Made by a program: the position numbers and the translations under genes. The notes beneath the pieces are model-generated. The model saw only the letters and a list, made by a program, of their open reading frames with translations. It ran no database searches and was not told the origin of the DNA. This document shows, in pieces, positions 7,886 to 14,025 of a DNA stretch of 28,170 nucleotides. Origin of the DNA: JAXHUH01 sp034211175 (lineage in GTDB: Bacteria; Actinomycetota; Acidimicrobiia; Acidimicrobiales; CAIXPF01); contig JAXHUH010000189.1 of the NCBI GenBank assembly GCA_034211175.1, positions 1-28,170 of the forward strand, given 5' to 3'. Numbering within the stretch: the first letter of the stretch is position 1; every line of letters begins with the position of its first letter.

Positions 7886-7997
7886 GAGGTGGTGGTTGGT
7901 GGTGCGGTGCAGCGGCGGTGATGCTGCGCCCGTACCAACGTCATCCGGCCCGTCACCATTGAGCCGAATTGCTCAGATTGGTGAGAGACGGACGTGG

Positions 7998-9071
7998 TCA
8001 GTCGTCGAGGCTGATCGGCAGATCGTCCGGATCGACCTCGTCGGCGGCGTCCGCCTCGATCACCTCCGGATCGACACCGATGCCGACCTGGGAGCGGATG
8101 CGCTCGGAGATCTCGACCATCAGCTCGGGGTTGTCGCGCAGGAAGTTCTTCACGTTCTCGCGGCCCTGGCCGAGCTGCTCGCCCTCGTAGGTGTACCAGG
8201 CACCCGACTTCTTCACGAGGCCCAGGTCGACGCCGACGTCGAGGATCGAGCCCTCGCGGCTGATGCCCCGGCCGTACATGATGTCGAACTCGGCCTGGCG
8301 GAACGGCGGGGCGACCTTGTTCTTGACGACCTTGACCCGCGTGCGGTTGCCGATGACCTCGACGCCGTCCTTGATCGACTCGATGCGGCGGATGTCGAGG
8401 CGGACCGAGGAGTAGAACTTCAGCGCCCGACCGCCCGGCGTCGTCTCGGGCGAGCCGAACATCACGCCGATCTTCTCGCGCAGCTGGTTGATGAAGACGC
8501 AGATCGTCTTCGACTTGTTGAGGTTGGCCGTGAGCTTGCGCAGCGCCTGGGACATCAACCGGGCCTGGAGGCCGACGTGGGAGTCGCCCATCTCGCCCTC
8601 GATCTCGGCGCGGGGCGTGAGCGCGGCCACCGAGTCGATGACGACGACGTCGAGCGCCCCCGAGCGGACGAGCATGTCCGCGATCTCGAGCGCCTGCTCG
8701 CCGGTGTCGGGCTGGGAGATCAGCAGCTCGTCGACGTCGACGCCGATCGAGCGGGCGTAGATCGGGTCCATCGCGTGCTCGGCGTCGATGTAGGCGCAGA
8801 TGCCGCCGTTGCGCTGGGCCTCGGCCACGACGTGGGTCGCCAGGGTCGACTTACCCGACGACTCCGGGCCGTAGATCTCGACGACCCGGCCCCGGGGCAG
8901 GCCGCCGACGCCGAGGGCGAGGTCGAGCGAGAGCGCACCGGTGGAGACCGTCTCCACCGAGGTGATGCCCTTCTCGCCCATCTTCATGACCGAGCCCTTG
9001 CCGTACTGCTTCTCGATCTGGCCGAGGGCCATCTCGAGGGCCTTGCCCCGGTCGTTCGATGCGGTTGCCAC
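7998..9071 (-). CDS. recA: Recombinase RecA
   Basis: RecA is an ATP-dependent strand-exchange protein and the coprotease that triggers LexA self-cleavage. The 357-residue product is of normal length and contains no intein. Visible motifs are ALGQIEKQYGKGS at the N-terminus, Walker A GPESSGKST at residues 68-76, the L1/L2 region, and KVVKNKVAPPF. It ends in a short acidic tail (SISLDD type, with many Asp/Glu). The GTG at 9071 is preferred over the one at 9098: it has AGGAG at 9082-9086 and gives the family-typical N-terminus, while the upstream GTG has no ribosome binding site. A LexA-box promoter lies about 250 nt upstream. The gene appears monocistronic, with a hairpin downstream and no recX. 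Confidence 0.97.
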   Translation of the reverse strand: MATASNDRGKALEMALGQIEKQYGKGSVMKMGEKGITSVETVSTGALSLDLALGVGGLPRGRVVEIYGPESSGKSTLATHVVAEAQRNGGICAYIDAEHAMDPIYARSIGVDVDELLISQPDTGEQALEIADMLVRSGALDVVVIDSVAALTPRAEIEGEMGDSHVGLQARLMSQALRKLTANLNKSKTICVFINQLREKIGVMFGSPETTPGGRALKFYSSVRLDIRRIESIKDGVEVIGNRTRVKVVKNKVAPPFRQAEFDIMYGRGISREGSILDVGVDLGLVKKSGAWYTYEGEQLGQGRENVKNFLRDNPELMVEISERIRSQVGIGVDPEVIEADAADEVDPDDLPISLDD

Positions 9072-9200
9072 GTTCCGTTCGCTCCTCGGGTCTGCCACCG
9101 GGCCACCGGTGGGGTGGGGGTCCCGTCGTGCTCGTTCGTCGTGCTCGTTCGTGCTGGTTGGCCGGAGGGTGACGGTGTGGACCGCACCACCGACGATCTG

Positions 9201-9219
9201 GGGCCCGCCTCACGGGCCC
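9201..9219 (-). promoter_or_regulatory. Hairpin in recA leader
   Basis: GGGCCCG at 9201-9207 pairs perfectly with CGGGCCC at 9213-9219 around a 5-nt loop. It lies within the predicted untranslated leader of recA. Whether it acts in mRNA stability or attenuation is unknown. Confidence 0.4.
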
Positions 9220-9255
9220 GACCACGGCGCAGACCCTACGGAGGGGGTGTGACAC

Positions 9256-9318
9256 TCAGGCCGGGAGGCCGGTGCCCTCCTGAGCGTTCTCCTGCTCGCG
9301 GTGCGCTCCTACCCGCAT
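9256..9318 (-). other. Possible leaderless 20-codon leader ORF upstream of recA
   Basis: An ATG at 9318 falls where the transcript from the predicted recA promoter should begin: the -10 hexamer ends at 9325. It opens a 20-codon frame (MRVGAHREQENAQEGTGLPA) that stops at 9256-9258. The stop codon lies inside a stem formed by CTCAGG (9255-9260) and CCTGAG (9279-9284). This is only a candidate. There is no homology evidence, and short ORFs occur by chance. Confidence 0.22.
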
Positions 9319-9324
9319 GACATG

Positions 9325-9353
9325 AGCGTAATTCGAACGGGTGTTCGTGGCAA
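9325..9353 (-). promoter_or_regulatory. recA promoter with embedded LexA (SOS) operator
   Basis: On the minus strand TTGCCA (-35, 9348-9353) and TACGCT (-10, 9325-9330) are separated by exactly 17 nt. The spacer contains CGAACACCCGTTCG at 9334-9347, a full match to the Gram-positive/actinobacterial SOS box CGAAC-N4-GTTCG. LexA bound there would block RNA polymerase directly, giving DNA-damage induction of recA. Confidence 0.88.
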
Positions 9354-9574
9354 GGATCCCACGCTGCCGCAACGGCCCCGTGTGCGCCACCATGTGATCG
9401 GGAACGACCGCAACGACAACGAACGCGCCGGGACGACCGGGCCGGGAACAACACGCCGGGAACGACGGGGCGCCGAGCCGGGTTGTACCTGTCGGCCGCC
9501 GTGACCCGTGACCACGACCCGGCGACCACCGAGAGGCTTCACGACGAGGCCGCCCATCAGGAGGCATTCGACAC

Positions 9575-9997
9575 GTGTCCACCAGCAACACCGAGGCCGA
9601 GCTGCGCCAGCGGTTGACCCCGCTGCAGTACCACGTGACCCAGGAGAAGGGCACCGAGCGCGCCTTCACCGGCGAGTACTGGGACGTCAAGGACCCCGGC
9701 ACCTACCGCTGCGTCGTGTGCGAGACCCCGCTGTTCGAGTCGACCACGAAGTTCGAGTCGGGCTCCGGTTGGCCCAGCTTCTACCAGCCGGTCGACGCCG
9801 AGGCCGTCACCACCGAGGTCGACACGAGCCACGGCATGGTCCGCACCGAGGCCCTGTGCGCCAACTGCGGCGCCCATCTCGGCCACGTCTTCCCCGACGG
9901 GCCGGCGCCGACCGGTGAGCGCTACTGCATGAACAGCGCCTCGCTGCACCTCGAGACCGACGGCACCACCGCCGACGGCAACGGCGCCGGCGCCTGA
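9575..9997 (+). CDS. msrB: Peptide-methionine (R)-S-oxide reductase
   Basis: MsrB reduces the R-epimer of methionine sulfoxide in proteins, usually with thioredoxin. The 140-residue product is a single MsrB domain. It has zinc-binding pairs Cys46/Cys49 (CVVC) and Cys95/Cys98 (CANC), the ESGSGWPSFYQPV motif, and the catalytic Cys118 in GERYCMNSASL. The C-terminal 15 residues are a short Gly/Ala/Thr tail. The GTG at 9575 has AGGAGG 10 nt upstream. The gene is divergent from recA and convergent with the LLM oxidoreductase. It is probably cytoplasmic, since no signal peptide is seen. Confidence 0.96.
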   Translation: MSTSNTEAELRQRLTPLQYHVTQEKGTERAFTGEYWDVKDPGTYRCVVCETPLFESTTKFESGSGWPSFYQPVDAEAVTTEVDTSHGMVRTEALCANCGAHLGHVFPDGPAPTGERYCMNSASLHLETDGTTADGNGAGA

Positions 9998-10008
9998 TCG
10001 AGCGCTGC

Positions 10009-10051
10009 GGCGGCCGGGGCACGGGCCCGTCGACCCGACACCCCGGCCGCC
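10009..10051. terminator. Bidirectional terminator-like stem-loop between msrB and the LLM gene
   Basis: An 11-bp perfect stem (10009-10019 with 10041-10051) encloses a 21-nt loop that itself holds the palindrome CGGGCCCG. It sits between the stops of the convergent msrB and LLM genes, 12 nt after the msrB stop. No T-tract is present on either side. Confidence 0.55.
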
Positions 10052-10054
10052 TCG

Positions 10055-10957
10055 CTAGCGGTGGGCGGCGGCGACCTCGCCGATGAACCGGTCGAGGGTG
10101 TCGTCGCGCTCCGCCGCGGACGAGAACGTGAAGTCGGGGATGATCAGCTCGTCCACGCCCGCCTCGGCGTAGGCGGCGACGATCTCGCCCACCTCCTCTG
10201 GCGTCCCGATGATCGACGGTCGCCCGATCCCCTTGGCCCGCAGCGACGCCAGGCGCTCGGCGTCGTCGGACATGAACAGCAGCGCCACGGCCGAGCGGGC
10301 GATCGTCGCCGGGTCCCGGTCGACCTCCTCGCACCGCCGCTCGAGCACCTCGCCCTTCTGGACCAGCGTCTCGGGCGTGCCCCACACGTTCCACTCGTCG
10401 GCCCACCGGGCGACGAGGCGCAGCGTGCGCCGCTCCCCTCCCCCGCCGATGAGCAGCGGGAGCCGCTCCTGCACCGGGGCCGGGTCGAGCGGTGCGTCGA
10501 CGATGGTGTAGTGCTGCCCGTCGAGGCTCGCCGAGTGGTCGCGCAGCAGCGACGTGATCACCGCGCACGCCTCCTCCAGCCGATCGAAGCGCCACGGGAA
10601 GTCGCGGTACTCGAAGCCGAACGCCCGGTGCTCGTTCTCCTGCCAACCGGCGCCGATGCCGAGCACGACCCGGCCGCCGCTGATGTGATCGACGGTCGTC
10701 GCCATCTTCGCCAGCAGCGCCGGGTTGCGGTACGTGTTGCCGCTCACCAGTGGGCCCAACCGCACCCGGGGCACGGCCGCGGCCAGGCCGGCCAGCGTCG
10801 TCCACGCCTCCTGCACCGGGCCGCTCCGGCCCTCACCGAGCGGCATCAGGTGGTCGGCGAACCAGATCCCGTCCCAGCCCGACGCCTCGGCGTGTCGGCA
10901 GGCATCGAGCGTGTGTTCCCACGAATGGCCGTTGCCGACCCAGAAGCTGAAGCGCAT
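10055..10957 (-). CDS. LLM-class (luciferase-like) F420/flavin-dependent oxidoreductase
   Basis: A 300-residue (beta/alpha)8 luciferase-like monooxygenase-fold protein. Family features include the N-terminal FSFWVGNGHSWEHTLDACRHAEASGWDGIWFADH strand-helix pattern (split here by positions about 3-37), the VRLGPLVSGNTYRNPALLAKMATTVDHISGGR segment typical of LLM F420-dependent enzymes, and GIGAGWQENEHRAFG. Actinobacterial members usually use coenzyme F420, but FMN cannot be excluded and the substrate is unknown. The start ATG at 10957 has no Shine-Dalgarno sequence, but TACGGT lies 6 nt upstream, consistent with a leaderless transcript. It is convergent with msrB and divergent from the 11053 gene. 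Confidence 0.9.
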   Translation of the reverse strand: MRFSFWVGNGHSWEHTLDACRHAEASGWDGIWFADHLMPLGEGRSGPVQEAWTTLAGLAAAVPRVRLGPLVSGNTYRNPALLAKMATTVDHISGGRVVLGIGAGWQENEHRAFGFEYRDFPWRFDRLEEACAVITSLLRDHSASLDGQHYTIVDAPLDPAPVQERLPLLIGGGGERRTLRLVARWADEWNVWGTPETLVQKGEVLERRCEEVDRDPATIARSAVALLFMSDDAERLASLRAKGIGRPSIIGTPEEVGEIVAAYAEAGVDELIIPDFTFSSAAERDDTLDRFIGEVAAAHR

Positions 10958-10963
10958 GGTGTG

Positions 10964-10969
10964 ACCGTA
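10964..10969 (-). promoter_or_regulatory. Putative -10 element for the leaderless LLM oxidoreductase gene
   Basis: TACGGT on the minus strand ends 6 nt before the ATG at 10957. No Shine-Dalgarno sequence is present. The -35 region is not recognisable. Confidence 0.4.
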
Positions 10970-11052
10970 GTCATCTGCAGGTCCGGGCCCGCGACGGCGC
11001 GTGGGAGGGCGACGACCGACGTCCCGGAGCGAGGAACGAGGAAGGAACCACC

Positions 11053-11583
11053 ATGGGGCGAGCGACGATCACGCGGGACGACTGGGAGCTGCTCCGTCTC
11101 GCGCCGCTCAGCGTGGGCCTGGGCATCATCGCCGCCGACCCGGCCGGGCCGGAGGTGATGGAGCGCGAGATCGACCGGCTGCGGGTGATGCTCCACACCA
11201 CCGCGGGGGCCGACCGCCGCGACCTGGTGCACGAGGTCGCCGCGTCACTGGTCGCCGGATCGGGCAACGACCGCCTTCCCCCGCGCTGGAGCGAGCGCGA
11301 CCCCGCCTCGGCGCGGGCCGACGCCGCCGCGGAGGCGGTGCGCGTCTGTCGCCGGGTCACCGAGGTGCTCCACCAGCGGGCGTCGATCGAGGAGGACCTG
11401 GCGTTCCGGCGTTGGCTCTACGATCTCGCCCGGGGTGTCGCCCGCGCGACGCGCAAGCAGGCGTTCCTCGGGCTCATCGGCGGGTCGGTCGTCACCCCGG
11501 CCGAGCAGCACGAGCTCGATGCGCTCGCCGCGGCGCTCGAGCTGGAGCTCGACCTGCGCAGCGGTGTCGTGCTCCGGGTCTGA
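11053..11583 (+). CDS. Conserved-looking helical protein of unknown function
   Basis: The 176-residue product has no transmembrane segment or signal peptide and only one cysteine. Its sequence is mostly amphipathic helix. It opens with ITRDDWELLRLAPLSVGLGIIAADPAGP, broken here at about residues 6-33, and ends with a TPAEQHELDALAAALELEL helix. The overall pattern (acidic helical bundle, DPAGP near the N-terminus) is reminiscent of stress-associated helical proteins such as TerB-like bundles, but I cannot assign a family. The ATG at 11053 has a strong ribosome binding site (GAGGAAGGA, about 6 nt upstream). The coding frame is more protein-like than its alternatives. It is divergent from the LLM gene with a 95-nt shared upstream region. 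Confidence 0.8.
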   Translation: MGRATITRDDWELLRLAPLSVGLGIIAADPAGPEVMEREIDRLRVMLHTTAGADRRDLVHEVAASLVAGSGNDRLPPRWSERDPASARADAAAEAVRVCRRVTEVLHQRASIEEDLAFRRWLYDLARGVARATRKQAFLGLIGGSVVTPAEQHELDALAAALELELDLRSGVVLRV

Positions 11584-11618
11584 ACCGTCCGCCGACCCGC
11601 CGACCCGCCGTCGCGGCC

Positions 11619-12167
11619 TCAGCGACGCGTCAGCGGCACCGATGCGACAGGCGTGTGCACGACCGGGCCACCGCCGCGCCGGTCGCTGCGGAACAGGACG
11701 ACCTCGTCCACCGGGAACACCATCGACAACGGCGTGCCGACGAGCGACGGACGGGCACCACGCCGTCCGCGCACGCGGCCCAGGGTGAGGTGACCGCGGA
11801 ACGGGCGACCGTCGTCGGCCACCAGGGCGCCCGTCGTGTCGAGCACAGCGGCCGCCAGGTCGTCGAGGCCGGCGACCGCCAGTGCGACGACACCGCCGAA
11901 CATCAGCTCCACCCGTGGGCCGAGGTGGGCCGTGGCCGCCGGTGCGTCGATCGTGGCCAGCGCCCCGGCGCACGCCGCGATCGGCGCGTCGCCGAGGAAC
12001 CGCAGCGTCACGTGCCACGTCGCCGGCGGCGCCCACCGCACCCGCTCGTCACTGCGGTCGAGGTCGGCGAGCGCATCAGCGACCTCCGGCGGCGGCGTCG
12101 CCGCGACGAACAGGCGGGCCCGCTCGCCGGCCCGCTCGCCGTGGTGGGGCGCGCCCCGGGCGCTCAC
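11619..12167 (-). CDS. thpR: RNA 2',3'-cyclic phosphodiesterase (2H/LigT family)
   Basis: This is a 2H phosphoesterase that hydrolyses 2',3'-cyclic phosphate RNA ends; it was historically called 2'-5' RNA ligase (LigT). The 182-residue product carries both HxT motifs: His52-Val-Thr54 in WHVTLRFLG and His126-Leu-Thr128 in RGHLTLGRVRG. The GTG at 12167 overlaps the cinA stop by 4 nt (GTGA), so the two genes are translationally coupled. The open frame continuing upstream is the shadow of cinA. The cinA-ligT pair, often followed by recA, is known in other bacteria. Confidence 0.93.
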   Translation of the reverse strand: MSARGAPHHGERAGERARLFVAATPPPEVADALADLDRSDERVRWAPPATWHVTLRFLGDAPIAACAGALATIDAPAATAHLGPRVELMFGGVVALAVAGLDDLAAAVLDTTGALVADDGRPFRGHLTLGRVRGRRGARPSLVGTPLSMVFPVDEVVLFRSDRRGGGPVVHTPVASVPLTRR

Positions 12168-13405
12168 GCCGGGCGGGCGGCCAGGCGACGGCGCAGCAGG
12201 TCGAGCGCCGAGATCGTGGCGAACTGCTGGACCCGCACCCGATCGCCGGGGAAGCGCAACGTCGCCGTGTCGGTGTCGTCGCCGACGCGCACGCCCACGC
12301 ACACCGTGCCCGGCTCGAGCCCCTCGGCCGGCTCGGGACCGGCGACCCCGGTGACCGCCACCGCGGCGTCCGCGCCGAGGAGGCGGCACACACCGGCGGC
12401 CATCGACGCGGCCGCGTCCTCGGTGACGACCGGACCGTCGGCGACGCCGAGGAGCTGGCGCTTGATCTCCGGCAGGTAGGTGACGACACCACCGACGAAC
12501 GTGTCGCTGGCCCCGGGCACGGTGGTGAGCCGCGACGCCATCAACCCGCCGGTGACCGACTCGGCGACCGCCAACCTCAGCCCGTGGTCGCGGCACGCGG
12601 CGAGCACCGCGGCCTCCATGGTCGTGCCGTCCAGCCCGAAGACCAGGTCGCCGAGGATCGACCGCAGGGCCGCCTCCTCGGCGTCGAGCATGGCGTTGGC
12701 CGCGTCCTCGTCGTCGGCGCGTGCGGTGATCCGCACCTTGATGCCCTCGATGCCGCTGGCGTTGAACGCGAGCGTCGGGTTGCCGGCCCCGTCGAGCGCG
12801 GTGATCCGCTCGTCGAGGATCTCGGCCAGGCCCGACTCGGACTGGCCCCACGTGCGCAGCGTGCGGCTGCGGATCGTCGAGGTCAACCCGCCGCGGCGGC
12901 GCAGGTCGGCGAGCACGGTGCCCGACACCATCTCCTTCATCTCGTAGGGCACGCCGGGCACCGCGTAGATCACCTGGTCGCCCACCGGGCAGACGAGCCC
13001 GGGCGCCGTGCCGGGCTGCTGGGCCATGGTCGACGCGCCCCGGGGCACCATCGCCTGGCGCAGGTTGTTCTCGCTCATGGTCCGGCCCCGCGCCGCGAAC
13101 CGCTCACGGATCCGCTCGGCGATCGCCTCGTCGGCCACGAGGTCGACGCCCATGACCTCGGCGATCGCCTCGCGGGTGACGTCGTCGTGGGTCGGGCCGA
13201 GCCCGCCGCAGCACAGCACCGCGTCGGCCCGGTCGAGCGCGGCCCGCAGCACCGACACCATGCGCGCGTGGTTGTCGCCCACGCGGGTCTGGAAGTGGCA
13301 CTCGATGCCGCCGAGCGCGAGCTGGTCACCGATCCAGGCGGAGTTCGTGTCGACGAGCTGGCCCAGCAGCAGCTCCGTCCCGATGGCGATGATCTCGCAG
13401 CGCAC
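12164..13405 (-). CDS. cinA: CinA: competence/damage-inducible protein with nicotinamide-nucleotide amidase domain
   Basis: The 413-residue two-domain CinA starts with a MoaB/MogA-like COG1058 domain (EIIAIGTELLLGQLVDTNSAWIG at residues 4-26; CGGLGPTHDDVT) that hydrolyses ADP-ribose/NAD-type pyrophosphates. It ends with a PncC-type amidase domain (AVAESVTGGLMASRLT, VAVTGVAGPEPAEG) that deamidates nicotinamide mononucleotide for NAD recycling. The length is complete for the family. GTG 13405 is preceded by AGGAGG with a suitable spacing. The gene lies 68 nt after the pgsA stop and overlaps thpR. Confidence 0.95.
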   Translation of the reverse strand: MRCEIIAIGTELLLGQLVDTNSAWIGDQLALGGIECHFQTRVGDNHARMVSVLRAALDRADAVLCCGGLGPTHDDVTREAIAEVMGVDLVADEAIAERIRERFAARGRTMSENNLRQAMVPRGASTMAQQPGTAPGLVCPVGDQVIYAVPGVPYEMKEMVSGTVLADLRRRGGLTSTIRSRTLRTWGQSESGLAEILDERITALDGAGNPTLAFNASGIEGIKVRITARADDEDAANAMLDAEEAALRSILGDLVFGLDGTTMEAAVLAACRDHGLRLAVAESVTGGLMASRLTTVPGASDTFVGGVVTYLPEIKRQLLGVADGPVVTEDAAASMAAGVCRLLGADAAVAVTGVAGPEPAEGLEPGTVCVGVRVGDDTDTATLRFPGDRVRVQQFATISALDLLRRRLAARPA

Positions 13406-13447
13406 ACACCCTCCTCAGCGACCTCGGGCGCCACCTCGGCCGCCCGC

Positions 13448-13465
13448 CGACGGGCCCGCCCGTCG
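13448..13465 (-). terminator. Small hairpin between pgsA and cinA
   Basis: CGACGGG (13448-13454) pairs with CCCGTCG (13459-13465) around a 4-nt loop. It lies 9-26 nt after the pgsA stop. There is no U-tract, so it may be an intercistronic stability element rather than a terminator. Confidence 0.3.
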
Positions 13466-13473
13466 AGGCGCGC

Positions 13474-14025
13474 TCAGGCGGTCTCGTGTGAGCGCGAACC
13501 GTCGAGAAGGTACTGGACCCCGGTCACCAGCGTGAACGCGACGGCGATCCACAGCAGCGAGATCCACAGCCACCGCGCGTCGGCGGTGGCCGGGCACAGC
13601 GTCAGCGCGATGGCGAGGCCCTGGAACCAGGTCTTGAGCTTGGCCGAGCGGCGGGCCGGGATCGACACACCCCGACGCCCCCAGTACGAGCGGTAGGCGC
13701 TGATGACGAGCTCGCGACCGGCGATCAGGGCGACGGGGACGAGGCTGTAGATGCCCTCGGCCACCAGGGTGAACATGCACCCGAGCACCAGCACCTTGTC
13801 CGCGAGCGGATCGAGGAACGCCCCCGACGAGGTCGTGCGGGAACGCCGCGCCAACCAGCCGTCGAGCATGTCGCTCAGGCCGATCGTCATGCCCAGCGCG
13901 AAGACCTCCCACGTGGCCCCGCGGTCGAGGATCAGCACGATCAGCAGCGGCGTCAGCACGAGCCGGGCCACCGTGACGGCGTTGGCGGCGTTCATCATCG
14001 ACGGCACCGCCGTCGCGTCAGTCAC
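13474..14025 (-). CDS. pgsA: CDP-diacylglycerol-glycerol-3-phosphate 3-phosphatidyltransferase
   Basis: This is a CDP-alcohol phosphatidyltransferase, an integral membrane enzyme that makes phosphatidylglycerol phosphate. The 183-residue product has about five hydrophobic segments and the family signature at about residues 50-75: DMLDGWLAR, then GAFLDPLAD with the catalytic Asp residues. The interval between AR and G is seven residues, against eight in the canonical DGX2ARX8GX3DX3D motif. GTG 14025 overlaps rimO by 8 nt and has GGAGG 8 nt upstream. The rimO-pgsA-cinA order is standard in actinobacteria. Activity toward another CDP-alcohol acceptor is possible, but the context favours PgsA. 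Confidence 0.9.
   Translation of the reverse strand: MTDATAVPSMMNAANAVTVARLVLTPLLIVLILDRGATWEVFALGMTIGLSDMLDGWLARRSRTTSSGAFLDPLADKVLVLGCMFTLVAEGIYSLVPVALIAGRELVISAYRSYWGRRGVSIPARRSAKLKTWFQGLAIALTLCPATADARWLWISLLWIAVAFTLVTGVQYLLDGSRSHETA

Larger units (their letters stand above)
9072..9574. other. 503-nt recA/msrB divergent intergenic region
   Basis: No conventional gene is supported here. On the recA side it holds the ribosome binding site (9082-9086), a 10-bp palindrome CCACCGGTGG (9103-9112), a 13-nt direct tandem repeat (9125-9137 and 9138-9150), a hairpin (stems 9201-9207 and 9213-9219), a stem-loop (9255-9260 pairing with 9279-9284), and the LexA-regulated promoter (9325-9353). From 9380 to 9480 there are several GGGAACGAC-like repeats of unknown meaning. 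The msrB ribosome binding site AGGAGG is at 9559-9564. Confidence 0.8.

Noticed and set aside
7759..7959. 66-codon minus-strand frame between recA and miaB
   Set aside because: It runs through the terminator hairpin, is Arg/Pro-rich, and has no ribosome binding site or family resemblance.
9072..9098. Longer recA starting at the GTG at 9098
   Set aside because: There is no ribosome binding site before it, and nine extra residues are not typical; GTG 9071 has AGGAG.
9121..9151. Repeated CTCGTTCGT considered as additional LexA half-sites
   Set aside because: The CGAAC/GTTCG arms are not paired at the 4-nt spacing needed for a LexA box.
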